From contig RBKR01000017.1 in NCBI GenBank assembly GCA_004835665.1, positions 1,054,001 to 1,118,000 on the forward strand: a stretch of 64,000 nucleotides of DNA, given 5' to 3'. Numbering within the stretch: position 1 is the first letter of the stretch; every line of letters starts with the position of its first letter. The DNA comes from Phoma sp. XZ068. Lineage: Eukaryota; Ascomycota; Dothideomycetes; Pleosporales; Didymellaceae. The notes below the pieces were generated by a model. It searched no databases. It was not told where the DNA came from and was given only the letters and a program-made list of their open reading frames with translations. Positions 35,008 to 45,893 of the stretch are shown piece by piece. A program made the translations under genes and the position numbers.

Positions 35008-38000
35008 AGTTATAAGCCTCTTTTCTTGTACTTTAAATTAGGATTAGTGCTTAGTAATCACAGACATAGACCCCAGACCCCAGACATAGCTGACTCCAAG
35101 ATAGAGAGAGTCAAAGAAGACCGTAAGCTCAAAGGAAAGATTAACTTTGTTAGTTAGAAGCGTAAATTTAAGCGTGCAGCAAGAACTAATAAGATTCTAG
35201 AATATCTTACTGGCAAGGAGGCTGTCCCTCCTAAGCCAAAGAAAGAAGACTACTTTAGCAAGTCTGCTAAAGCAGAAACACGCCGTCTTACTAGATTAAT
35301 AAAGGGCGCGCATACATCAACTCTATTAACCAAGGCAGACAAAGAAGTATTTAATTTCCAACCTATAGTGCCTTTAAATAGTGCGCTAAGGTAGCAAATT
35401 AAGTACAGCAAACACAGAAAATCTAAAGAGGACATAAAGCTTGCTAGCAAGCTGTTATATGCCTAGATCTTAGACAGTATTGCTATTAAGATTAAAGACT
35501 GCACAGATGCCAAGGAAGCCTACAACCTTATTAAGATATATTACACAGTCTCTAATAAGCATGCACAGAACAGCTTATTAACTTGTCTTAATAGAGTTTA
35601 ATTAGATAACTATTTATTAGTAACAGCATATACAAACAAAGTACAGCAGATTAAAGCTAACCTTAAAACTGTTAAATATAACATAACTAATAATATATTT
35701 GCAACAGTAATTCTATACAGCCTTCTAGCTAATTTTTATAACTTTAAAGAGAAATACAACTAGATCTGGTTAACTAAACCTAACAACCCTCCTAACCTAG
35801 ACTACCTCTACAAGTGTCTCCTAGTTAAAGAAATAAGATTAGCATAGCGCATAGAAGAACGCAAAGCTTATAACAGGATAACAAAGGAAGTAAATAATTA
35901 TAAGAATATTATTAACAGTGTTACTAGTTACAGCAGTAGCTAGAGACAGACACGTAAAGACTAGAGCTATTTAATATATACCTATATTAGATATAGAAAG
36001 ACTAGGCACACTAAAGAGACATGTTAGACAAAAGATCTATCTAAGATACTATATACCCTTAAGGAGAGATTTCTAGCAGACTTAGAAAGCAAACACAGAG
36101 AAGGTGTAGGTATATCTACTAAGACTAACCTCTCTACCTTTAGAAATACATACTCTAGTGCTAATAATCTTAGTATAACTATATTACCTATATTTTATAC
36201 AAATTAAGCTAATACTTTATAGCAGACATGTAATAATATAGTTAGCAGAGGGTTGCAGACACCTAGAGGAGAAGGTACTAATTTTAAGAATATTAGTCTT
36301 ATATAAAAGACGCTAGAGGCATTTCTAGTTAGCACATCTTATATATTAGATATATAGCTAGCCGACACTAGCGCTAATATATATATTATTAACAACACTA
36401 AATAGTTTAAGAAAGGGACCTTCTATTCTTTTAATAATTACTTATTCTATATTAGCACTACTAATAGGTCTACTACTCTATAGGTTAAGAGTAGAGGTAT
36501 AGTCTAAATAATTCTTAAAAACCCTAACAGGCATGCAGTAAAGGTTTCTCTTTCTAAAGTTGTATATACTCTGCAAGGTAAGTGTAATCTGTTCTTAGAA
36601 GGAATATTTACTTAGAAAGCTAAGCTAACAGGTATCTATAATAATTAATATATAACTTAGGTAAATAGCTAGGGGCAAAAGATTAGACATACTATCTTCT
36701 AGAATAGCTTATATTATCTTAATATTAAGAAGTTATTTAACTTTTTATAATCTAGAGAAGTAGTTGCAGTAATAGTAGACTTTAATAACCTAGTATAGAA
36801 GTAGTATTATTAGTTAGGATATCTTAGATTCTAGAATATATTAAAACTGCTTAACTCTTCTAATAGAATAGATATTACTATAGCATAAATATAAGCAAAG
36901 CTAAAAGCAATCTATCTAGTGTGTGCAGTTACTTAAGCTCTTATAAAGATACCCTGCAATCTAGCTAAACAACATGCACAAGAGCCTAGTTAAATAGTAT
37001 ATATTAATATTTAGAGACTATACCTAATTAAGGGTTTTAATAGTACAAAGTATTTCTTATTTGTTATAGATAACTATACTCACTACACATAGTATGCTTA
37101 GTTTAATTATAAGTATTAACTATTTAAGATGTTTAAGACCCTAGTTAAATTTATTTAAAAGACCTGCAATATAATTATATAATGCTGCTGTTTAGACAAC
37201 AAGTTTAAGAATAGTCTAGTTAGAAGATAGTATAATACCTAGGCAATTGCTAGAGAGACTATTAAACTATACATATACTACTAAAACAGGGTAGCTAAAA
37301 GGACTAATTATATAATTTAAGAGAGGGCAGCACCTATAGTATAGGAAAGTTCTATCTCTAGACAAATTTCTAAAATTATCTTAGAAAAGGGAACTAAACT
37401 TATGCATATTTCTAAAATTCTAGAAAATCTTTAGCCTAAAGCTATATAACATGCTATTTAGCTTAAGAACCGAATACCTATATAAGTATTATACAAGAAA
37501 GATATAAAAACTCTATACAAGGCGTTAAAAGGGGACACTCCTACCCTGTTACAAGAACATATTTAAGGTAGCAGAGCATATATTATATATCCTCTAGAGT
37601 TTAGGCTTATAGTAAAAATAACTAAGCTATATAGCCCTTAGGGTTAGTTAGGTTATTTTATTAAGTATAAAAGCAAGGCAATCTACTATATCTACTCTTC
37701 TAAGAAGCACAAGGTCTATTAAATTAGTATAGCCTAAGTAGAAGATAGTAAAGGATTAGACAATCCTTATAATACACCTTGCCTAGAAGACAGAGTCCTA
37801 ACTCTAGGCAATAAAGTCCTAGAATATAGCACAAACAAAGAGAATAATAAGATATTTAGTTATAGAGATATAGTCTATAATAGCAATAGTAACTATAGTC
37901 TCTCTCTAGAGGAGAGAGAATAAGAACACTAGCAGTTAGACAGTATAGAGTATATATAGTCTAAGTCTAATAATACTAACAGGGAGGGCAACAGTAACCT

Positions 38001-40710
38001 TAAACCTATAAAATTAATTATTATATCTAAATACTTTAACTATCCTAGACACGCTAGCATAGCCAAATGTAAAAACACAGATAACGCAGTAATAGTGCTA
38101 AGAAAAAGCTATTAAGCTACCTTTAACTTAAGTAACTATAATTAACCTAGCTTATCCTTAGAGAAGTTAAAGAGTAACTCCTAGTACTACTTAGACAATA
38201 GCAAGGTATCTAAAACTTACTAGAATTTTGTTTAAAAACACAGAAAAGCTAAGATAAAGAATTACTTACCTAATAGCACTAAGTATAACTATTACTTTTA
38301 AAATAGACAAAGATGCAATGCCGTTTAGAATAGAATACTATACTTAACCTATAGGATTATAAATACTACTTGTAGGCTACAATTAAAAAATACTAAATAA
38401 CTTGTCCTTCCTAAGAATTATAATATATAAAAGAAGATTAGTAGTTTACTCTAGAATCTGCCCTGCAGAAAATACTTCTAAACACTTTATATATGCTACC
38501 TTATTAGCCTAACTAGCTTGCAATATAAACAGTATAGGAAAGAAAATATATAGTATAACTAGAACTTAGATAGTATAAAAAAGTTTAATACTTAGCAGAT
38601 TTAGAATAAAGCAAAGAAACAGGTAAGATAAGATAAGCTTAGATTTACACTAGTTCTATAGAATTAGAAATGCTACAGATATATATAATAAAATTATGCA
38701 TATAATAGAAAACACCTATATAACAAGTGCAATACTACTAGGTAGTATATATTATATTAACTACAAGGGGTAGAGGAGCTTCCCCTATACATTAAATACA
38801 AAAATATTAGTAGCTAAGAGTGTAACCAAGGGCAACCTTGCAAGGTATATATAAATTAAAAGACTACTTACTTATACAGCAAACAAGCTAGCTTACTAAC
38901 TAAGTTATACTAGGTACTAGGCACACTATTTCTAAAAGGATTCTTGTCTGTAGGCCCCTTGGCTAAAGATAAATTATCTAACAAGAAATATATTTACTGC
39001 TAATATAAAAAGCGCAACTATAACCTTAGATAACTATATTAACTATACGTTAAGGTTTAGGGAACAGAAACTGTTACTACCTATAACTACTAACAGTCTA
39101 ACAGCACATACAAATTATAGACAGTCTATCTATTTTAATTAAATAATACTAGTAAATAAAAGCTCTATAACAACTATAAGTAGTACACTAGCCGCAGAAA
39201 ATATAAAGTTTTAAAAGAACTTAGGACTATAAGAGACATGCTTCCCTTAAAGAAGAAAGAAAATAGCTATTCCTATAAAGAGAACTCTAACAATAATAAT
39301 AATAATAATAACAAAGATATTAATAAAATAGACCTTAATAATTAACACTAAATAATAAAAAATAGTCTTAAACATTTTGCTTTTAGACTATCTGCATACA
39401 GCAAATCTAGTCTACTACTTCTTAAACTAAAGAAGAATAGTGCTACAGACTTAAAATACTATAAGGCTAAGAAAGAAGAACTAAGATTATATAAAGAAAA
39501 GGGAACTTAGCAGATTATCCTAATCCCTAAGGGGACAAAGCCGGTTACTTCCTAATAGGTAAATACTAATAAATATAGCCTAGATAGAGAGCTTATTAAG
39601 CATAAGTCCTGCTTAGTTGCAAGGGGGTTTTAACAAGAAGAAGGAATTAACTATAAAGAGACATTTATATCTATAGTTAAACTAACATTAACTTACATCC
39701 TTCTAGCACTAGCAGCCATCCTCTCTTAGCTAATCTACTAGGGCAATGTCAAGACCGCGTTCTTGAATAGCAACCTAGATAAGGCAGTATATATAAACCT
39801 ACCAAAGGACATTACTTTGCCTAATAGATTCTGTCTTATAGTTGTTAGAGCCTTCTACAGACTAAAACAATTACTACATGCATAGTATTAAAAACTATAA
39901 GATACCCTAACTAGCTAGAACTAGCGCATGTTAGCCTATAACCCATACATCTTTATTAACAACAAATCTAGGCTTATACTTAAAGTTTACGTTAACAACA
40001 TAAATATTATAGGAAAGGAACTTCAATCTATCCTTAAGTTTAAATTATAAATCTTAAGCACTTTCTAGATAACTAATAAAGGGGAATGTTCCTGGTATTT
40101 AGGCATGCATGTTAAGCAAAAGCAAGGGGAGGTTTATATCTACTAAAGAAAATATATTAACAAGATCATTGCTAAATACAGCTTTAAAGATACTATATTA
40201 GTTAAATATCCCCTTAAGAAGGGCATTAAACTTACCACCCTAGACAACTACACTGCTTACTTAAAATATTACAAGGAGTACTAGTCTAAGGTTAGATCTC
40301 TAAACTTTGCCAGCAATTAGACGCAACTAGATATTGCTTTTGCTACAGGGTATATAGCATAGTATGCATCTAACCTAGACTAAACACACATAAAGGCAGT
40401 AGACAGGATCTTTGCCTATCTTAAGGACAAGCTAGAGAAAGAGATAGTTTACTTAGGCAAATATAGTTTCTAACTTAGTAGATTTGTAGACAGCAATTTT
40501 GCTAGCTGTAAGGACTTGCGCAGGTTAACTACTAGGTAGGTCTTCACACTCGCAGGTAGCCTAATATCTTAGTTATTATAAAGATAGAAAACAGTAGCTA
40601 CATCTACAATAGACACAGAATACATTATAGGAGCAGAAGCAGCAAAAGAGGCAGTGTAGATTTGCAACTTTATTAACAACCTCTAGATTCTAGGAATTTA
40701 CATAGATAAA

Positions 40711-40974
40711 GTGCTGCTGTACATTAACAATAACTTAGCTTTAAAGCTTACTAGAAACCCCGAGTTCTACAGTCAATCTAAGCACATTAATATCAAGCAT
40801 TACTTCATCTGCGAGAAGGTAGAGGAAGGCGTAATAAACATGCAACAAATAGGAACAACTAACAATCTAGCTAATATGTTTATAAAGGCTTTACCAAAAC
40901 CCACCTATAAGGGTGTAGTCAACTGCCTGAATATTCTTTCAGGGGGAGAGGCTATTGCATATCAGCTTAATTAA
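40711..40974 (+). pseudogene. RNase H end of the copia polyprotein
   Basis: Longest surviving open piece (87 codons): NNLALKLTRNPEFYSQSKHI, then KHYFICEKVEEGVI, IGTTNNLANMFIKALP. This is the standard end of copia RNase H with its late Asn/Asp motif. It is in frame with earlier decayed pol sequence. Confidence 0.8.
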
Positions 40975-41025
40975 TATAGATTCCTCTTTAGTGTCTCAGA
41001 CCCTTGGACCTTAACACAGGGGGAG

Positions 41026-41175
41026 AGTTGGAATCCAGATTACATAACACATATAGCCAAACACTAGTGTGGTCTTAGTCCCATACGATAGTGTGACAAC
41101 ACTAGTAGGCTATATAATAGAGCCATAGGCATAGATAGAGAATTATCACTCTTGTTCCCAATTTAGGTTTCAACT
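41026..41175 (+). repeat. 3' LTR of the copia element
   Basis: 150 bp; differences from the 5' LTR that I saw are transitions (for example CACGTGAC against TACATAAC), as RIP produces. Confidence 0.93.
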
Positions 41176-42099
41176 AAGCATAGAAAGCATAATGCCTGTC
41201 TCATCCATGTTATAGGCGTTCTCTGGCAAGACGTCTGATCTACAGAGTTCCTCCTTGATCACGTCGAACTAGTGTACCACCTTGTTATATATGCTATTAT
41301 TATGACGCTCCCACGGCATAGGCCTGTTATTCCTTGATTTAATCTCTGGGTGGCGGCGACGGAAGGCCTGAGGCCAGTTCTTCTTCGGTGGCTCGAAGGG
41401 TCGTTTCGTGGCACGTCTGCAGGCGATGCAAAAGGCAAGTGCAGGTATATACTTAACACGTATAGGAGTTCCAACTGCACTCATTCGTAATATGAAAGCA
41501 ACAAGAGCTTTCTCCTTGGGTGGGGTGAGGTATTGCTGGCTTTGGGCCTTCTCCTTCATCGAAGGTTGTCCGCGCTTCCGGTAGTATCGGGTATGGTAGG
41601 GAATCTCTTCTTCGGTCCCTGCGGGAGCAGTCGAGTTTGCAGGCACATCTGTAGGGTCAGTTTGTGCCAGCGCTTGGCTGACCGGCTCCATGCTTGCTGT
41701 GGTGTTGTGTGTGCTGCCATTCGAGCCAGCAGGACACAGCACAGCTGCGCTCCTGGACCAAACAAAGGAACCCGCTTGCGCCAAAAATAGGACGCACGTG
41801 ATCAGCGTAGATACTTCGAGAAGAGCGCACCCCAGCACTGCCACCCTACCGCATGGCGCGAGTGCTCCCCAGCTGCCGCCGTATTTGTATGCGCTACCAG
41901 ATCATGGAGTTTTGCCTTTATTAGCAGGCGCAATGGTGTCAATACCGTATTTGGGTCCGTGCGGGTGCCGGTCTCGCGTTGTTCTCAACAAGCGCGCCTT
42001 CTTCGCGCCTGCCTACTACCGATGCGCAAGACCTCGCGCTACTTCAGAGATACGATTCGACCATCTGTTGAACTAGACCTACCAATCGCGACGCTTACA

Positions 42100-42235
42100 A
42101 TGTCACAGCATTGTGACCTACGACTGCTCGCATACAGCGAAAGAGTGGATCTGGCCGTCCAAGCCATGGATCGCAATCCAAACATTACCAGAAGATGCGC
42201 TGCATCCATGTTCAAGGTCAAACGAAAACTTCCAC
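42100..42235 (+). pseudogene. Orphan psq-type helix-turn-helix of a pogo-like transposase
   Basis: ATG at 42100 opens with DLRLLAYSERVDLAVQAMDR then NPNITRRCAASMFKV, a typical N-terminal DNA-binding helix-turn-helix of fungal pogo transposases. After about 45 codons similarity ends and the sequence runs into the F-box/ankyrin gene in another frame. No catalytic core follows, so this is an abandoned transposase start on the strand opposite to the transposase at 41691. Confidence 0.55.
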
Positions 42236-42995
42236 CATCGTCGTCCCGAACAATCCCGAACACAAGAACTTTCACGTCCTACCTATAGAATTGATCTGCA
42301 CAATCCTCGACAACCTTAAGTCTGCCCGAGACGTTGTTGCAGTGGGGCAAACAAATCAGATCTTACGCCGCATTGCAATTGACCATCTCTGCCGGCATGC
42401 CTGTCGTTACGACGCTTTCTTCTGGGCCACCAGAGCAAGACGGAGAACGCTTCTTCACTTGCTCTTGGAAAAAGGCGCCGCTTTTGTTCATAGAGAGGGT
42501 TATTTTATGTTTGCTGTAGCAAGTGCGGCAGGGCAGGGGGACGAAGTCATGGTCAGGTCGCTGCTTGATGCAACCGTTGACAAATACGGAACTACTAGCT
42601 TCTTCGGCGACGCAATATCGGAAGCGGTGCTCCGCGGCCACATGCATATTGTGAAGCTTGTGCTTGACATGTGTACAGCTATGGGTGTCGACTACCCCGA
42701 TCTCTATTCTAATGCACTTGTGGACGCGTCTTACAGAGGACGAGAGCAAATAGTGAGCATGCTTCTCAATATGAGCGTACCCGCGAAGGGAATGGGTCAC
42801 GGAATGGGCAGAGCCCTTTCTTTGGCCGCAAGCAAAGGCCACGAGGAGATCACAAAGCTGCTGCTCGAAGCTGGTGCCAACGTGAACGCAATGAGATACG
42901 TGGGTGGCAGATACGTGGGTGGTGAAAGCGCGCTTCAAATGGCTTCATCGGCAGGTCATGACAACGTAGCATTGTGCGATCATGTGGTGCCTTGA
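42195..42995 (+). CDS. F-box and ankyrin-repeat protein, 3' end truncated
   Basis: 267 codons. Residues about 28-62 form an F-box (LPIELICTILDNLKSARDVV), which in fungi recruits Skp1 and a ubiquitin ligase. Ankyrin-like repeats follow: LLHLLLEKGAAF, AASAAGQ-type, AVLRGHMHIVKLVLDM, ASYRGREQIVSMLLNM, AASKGHEEITKLLLEAGANV and MASSAGHDNV. A 15-bp tandem duplication gives RYVGGRYVGG before the last repeat. Similarity stops at SAGHDNV and the frame ends eight codons later, right where the OrsD/recombinase-like gene begins on the other strand, so the 3' part was probably lost by insertion. The start is unclear; it overlaps the orphan HTH in another frame. Confidence 0.65.
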   Translation: MRCIHVQGQTKTSTIVVPNNPEHKNFHVLPIELICTILDNLKSARDVVAVGQTNQILRRIAIDHLCRHACRYDAFFWATRARRRTLLHLLLEKGAAFVHREGYFMFAVASAAGQGDEVMVRSLLDATVDKYGTTSFFGDAISEAVLRGHMHIVKLVLDMCTAMGVDYPDLYSNALVDASYRGREQIVSMLLNMSVPAKGMGHGMGRALSLAASKGHEEITKLLLEAGANVNAMRYVGGRYVGGESALQMASSAGHDNVALCDHVVP

Positions 42996-45865
42996 GCACC
43001 AGTACCCGCGGATATGGCACAACGAACAACGCTCGCTCCGATTCTGATTTGGCTTTTCAAGGTCTTCAAATCGATGGGGGCAGAAACGCGTTCTTCCCTC
43101 CTACGTGCGCTTTCGGAGAGTAAATATAACAGGCCGCGTTCGCCATCTCGGCTGGCAGCCTGATCCGAAATGCTAAGGCTGATTGCGTCTGATGGCTGGC
43201 CACAGTTTCCTGTCCCAGGTTCTTTTGCTTGAGGAATGAGGCGTTGTCGCTTATCGTCACAAGCTATTCCTTTTCTCTTCGCCTGTGCGTCTAGGAGACC
43301 TTGAACACCCTTCTGGCGCTCTGGAGGAAATGCAGCTGTGCTAGAGTGCCTTCGCTGTGGAGAACGTGGGGGACTTTGTACAAACGATGTTGCGGGTAGG
43401 TCGTCGTTGGCAGGACTGCTATCCTCGTCTGATGGTCGGGTAGCTGGCGAATATGGCTTGGTCGCATTGTTCCCCGTACATCGCTTGCGCTTTTTGGTCG
43501 AGGATGTTACGGGATCTGTCGGCAGGAGAGTAGGTGTGATCTCATCTGCAAAGCTGGCTTGTGCAGGACTGTGTTGAAGTGTTGCTGGTAAGGACTGTTG
43601 CTGGAGCCCACCTTCGCCAGTTGAGACACCCGAGCTGAGGCCTTTGGTCGGCTGTTGCAAGAACTCATGCCCCCGGACGGAGATCCACTCATACACACGC
43701 AACAGCGATGGCTGCAAGTGTGTTGGGAATGCGCCGTCCAGACCGTAAGTATTTGCCCGCTGCAAAGGCCGGTGGCCGCTTTGCCACGCATATGCAATGT
43801 TGATGTCTGCATTTGGGCTTTTGTCGTCGTACCTGTTGAACCGCTGATGCACTTCCTTTACATGCTTTTCCGTAATCGCGATGGCCAGCTGCCTGCACAA
43901 TTGAGCGTTGACGACCCATCCCCACACCTGCGAGCTGGCTCTTTGGAGGACTGCTGTAAGCTTGCGGGATTCCCAGGGTCGATCCGGGGTCTGATCAGAG
44001 CAGAACAGAAGCGTGCTGCTGTGCTTTGACAGGTCGTCCCGTCTCTCTCGTCGCAACATCCTGACAAAGGGCCAGATGTAAACGAGATGGTAATAAACAA
44101 CTCGACTCGCACGTGCCGGTAGGTAGCGGGCAACGTAGAACTCTCGATTGGTCGATCTTTTCGCTTTGTGGTGTCGGGTGAGGTAGAAAACATGGCTGTT
44201 GTACACATAGAAGCCTCTAGCGCTCGCTGGTCCGTTCTCGCATTCTAGGCCGAATAGTTCAGAGACTCGGGGCAACTGCCCCCCCCTCGTGTAGCACATC
44301 CCCGCCATTGCCTCCTGAAAGGCCTCCACCTTTTTAAGATAGTGGAAGATCGCTTTCCAATTCCAGCGGCCTTCCCTTAGCAGCCCGTTCCGGCGAGTGG
44401 TGCAAGCTCGGGTAGACAGCTCCAGATAGGCCTCCGACAGATGATTGTCAGGATGATGAACGAATGAGAAACCCTGGCTGGTGTTGCTGATCTCATCCTT
44501 CACCTGACTAAGATCTACGGGCGGAAGAAATCCGAACATCAGCTCTCGGCAGAGATCCTCTGCTTCATTCACGAAGACCTCGCTGAAGCGGCGGAAACTG
44601 TCCATGGTGACGTGTTTGGTGCCATGTGAGATGGTCTGGCCATCATCGCTCCAACGGAAGAGAAAAGATGGAGCGTCTGTGCGTCCAATCACTCGACCAA
44701 AGTCTCGAAGGCTCTGGAACTCTGCGAGAGGATGCATGGCACCTTCAACCATGTACTTGAGTCGCACGGCGTTCAACCGCTCTAGCTGCCCGTATCGTGG
44801 CCGTTGTTCTAAGCCTATGTGTGGGTACGCCCTGTAGGGCAGAGCGTACTCCAAGAAAAGCAGTCGCTGGACGTATATGAGCTGCGACAGGATAGGAGTA
44901 AATGATTTTGCTGTCCGGAATGTCTCCCCTGTGCCTTGCAGCGCGAGGACGCCACTATAGAACACGAGCGTACTTGAGCTTGGTTGCCCGTCTTTGAACT
45001 CTTCCGTCATGAATGTAATGCACAATTCGAAAAGGAGCTCCAGCAGTTCGGCAGCTGCAGCATGTATCTCACTAGATTTGTCGCTTAACACAGGCTCCCG
45101 TAAGGACGAGTCGGTACTGCTGTCGCTTGGCAGTGCATCCTCATCCTCCCCTAATATCTCTGCCGCATCCGATCCGACGTCCTGCTCTTCGTCTAGATCT
45201 GTCTCGTCCTGTTCGTCTGTAGCTTCTTCGTCAGCCTCTCCATCGTCAGTCTGTCCATCTGCTTCGCTTCCACGCTGGCTGTCGTCAGTCGCACGCCTGT
45301 CGTTGCTCCTTCTCTGTTGATCACCTGCAAGGCCCGACCATAGGTCTGGCCCAATGCGATGGTCCCATAGACGATGATCCCAGATCGAGCGCAAGCGGGT
45401 CGATTGCTTCCGACTGAATTGGAGGCCAGCTAGCATCGAGCGCTTGCCCGACTCCATGCGCCATGTTCGAAATACGAACGCAAGAAAACACTTCAGCCAC
45501 CGGCGATAATACCTCCTAGTTTGCTCTCGAGCAAGAAACTTAAAGGGCTTCGGAAAGCAGGGCGATGGCCGTGTGGTGATCAGCCAGCACAAGAGCGGAC
45601 GGCCGGTGCGGCGCATGGTCTCTTCACACCTATCAAGCACGGTCTGGACAGCTTGTGTCAAATGCCATATCTTCTGCTCGTCTCCAGCGGGGCTTGTGAT
45701 GTTCGAATCATGCTCTGATTGTCCGATGGTCCGGTCGACACCATCGTGCACTACGGGCAGCTCAGCGAGGCCCAGCAACACATCGCGACGAACGCCCTGG
45801 TACGTGATGGGCCAGCGAGTGCGCTCCATCCAGGGGCCCGTGTTCTGCAGCGTCTGCGTTCCCAT
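42980..45865 (-). CDS. Large protein with tyrosine-recombinase-like catalytic motifs, 961 aa
   Basis: Continuous ORF. Residues 1-170 lead in, 190-270 are acidic/Ser-rich, 290-500 a helical region with LIYVQRLLFLEYALPYRAYP that could be the core-binding domain. Then come QLPRVSELFGLE (Arg533; the box I pattern RxSELxxL of tyrosine recombinases), a basic hairpin TRHHKAKRSTNRE (Lys567), AQLCRQLAIAI (Arg658, box II with Gln for the usual His) and SGHRPLQRANTYG (His698 and Tyr707, nine residues apart as in XerD and lambda Int). The C-terminal 220 residues are low complexity. Families with this arrangement follow OrsD/DUF3505-type zinc fingers in fungi; one such ORF lies directly upstream. The recombinase reading is my inference. 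The frame extends upstream about 17 codons beyond the ATG to a TAG, suggesting it was once fused to the upstream ORF. Confidence 0.7.
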   Translation of the reverse strand: MGTQTLQNTGPWMERTRWPITYQGVRRDVLLGLAELPVVHDGVDRTIGQSEHDSNITSPAGDEQKIWHLTQAVQTVLDRCEETMRRTGRPLLCWLITTRPSPCFPKPFKFLAREQTRRYYRRWLKCFLAFVFRTWRMESGKRSMLAGLQFSRKQSTRLRSIWDHRLWDHRIGPDLWSGLAGDQQRRSNDRRATDDSQRGSEADGQTDDGEADEEATDEQDETDLDEEQDVGSDAAEILGEDEDALPSDSSTDSSLREPVLSDKSSEIHAAAAELLELLFELCITFMTEEFKDGQPSSSTLVFYSGVLALQGTGETFRTAKSFTPILSQLIYVQRLLFLEYALPYRAYPHIGLEQRPRYGQLERLNAVRLKYMVEGAMHPLAEFQSLRDFGRVIGRTDAPSFLFRWSDDGQTISHGTKHVTMDSFRRFSEVFVNEAEDLCRELMFGFLPPVDLSQVKDEISNTSQGFSFVHHPDNHLSEAYLELSTRACTTRRNGLLREGRWNWKAIFHYLKKVEAFQEAMAGMCYTRGGQLPRVSELFGLECENGPASARGFYVYNSHVFYLTRHHKAKRSTNREFYVARYLPARASRVVYYHLVYIWPFVRMLRRERRDDLSKHSSTLLFCSDQTPDRPWESRKLTAVLQRASSQVWGWVVNAQLCRQLAIAITEKHVKEVHQRFNRYDDKSPNADINIAYAWQSGHRPLQRANTYGLDGAFPTHLQPSLLRVYEWISVRGHEFLQQPTKGLSSGVSTGEGGLQQQSLPATLQHSPAQASFADEITPTLLPTDPVTSSTKKRKRCTGNNATKPYSPATRPSDEDSSPANDDLPATSFVQSPPRSPQRRHSSTAAFPPERQKGVQGLLDAQAKRKGIACDDKRQRLIPQAKEPGTGNCGQPSDAISLSISDQAASRDGERGLLYLLSESARRREERVSAPIDLKTLKSQIRIGASVVRCAISAGTGAQGTT

Positions 45866-45893
45866 GTCAGTCAGCGCGGTGCGCTGCTGCTCC

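Larger units (their letters stand above)
34858..41175 (+). mobile_element. Ty1/copia LTR retrotransposon, 6318 bp, RIP-affected
   Basis: 150-bp LTRs (34858-35007, 41026-41175) with ends AGTTG...CAACT, flanked by the direct target copy AAGCA (34853-34857 and 41176-41180). Plus-strand coding order: gag-like and integrase region (35.1-38 kb), then reverse transcriptase about 39640-39910 where NYKETFISIVKLT, GNVKTAFLNSNLDKAVYINL and FYRLKQ are readable, then an RNase H tail near 40711-40974. A purine tract ACAGGGGGAG precedes the right LTR. Many TAG/TAA stops occur in every frame, so it is defective, but decay is milder than in the gypsy element. An (AAT)n run lies at about 39294-39310. Confidence 0.93.
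33603..41844 (-). pseudogene. pogo-like DDE transposase gene split by a copia element and scarred by a solo LTR
   Basis: Minus-strand order: N-terminal part from MEPVSQALAQTDP (ATG at 41691) to 41181 with HTH and PWERHNN; then the copia insertion (34858-41175); then 34857-34541 with LVGKDDQQNYRG, GTKRTMVTAIECVS and LILICDGF-type second Asp; then a 122-bp solo LTR (34540-34419); then 34418-33603 with YRDEVERRYRGG, AGWAKTGLFPFNP and a long basic C-terminus. Removing the copia element plus one target copy restores the frame through NMDETGIMLSML and SVKVLVGK. Stops upstream of the solo LTR are TAG at Trp positions (for example after KVVH). The third catalytic Asp segment (normally LQPCDV-like) is missing exactly at the solo LTR. 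The flanking TIRs were not found with confidence. Confidence 0.87.

Noticed and set aside
33540..41830. TACGCTGACCA near 33570 and TACGCTGATCA (reverse strand) near 41800 as TIRs of the split pogo-like element
   Set aside because: Only about 11 bp with one mismatch and no clear TA duplication; too weak to call.
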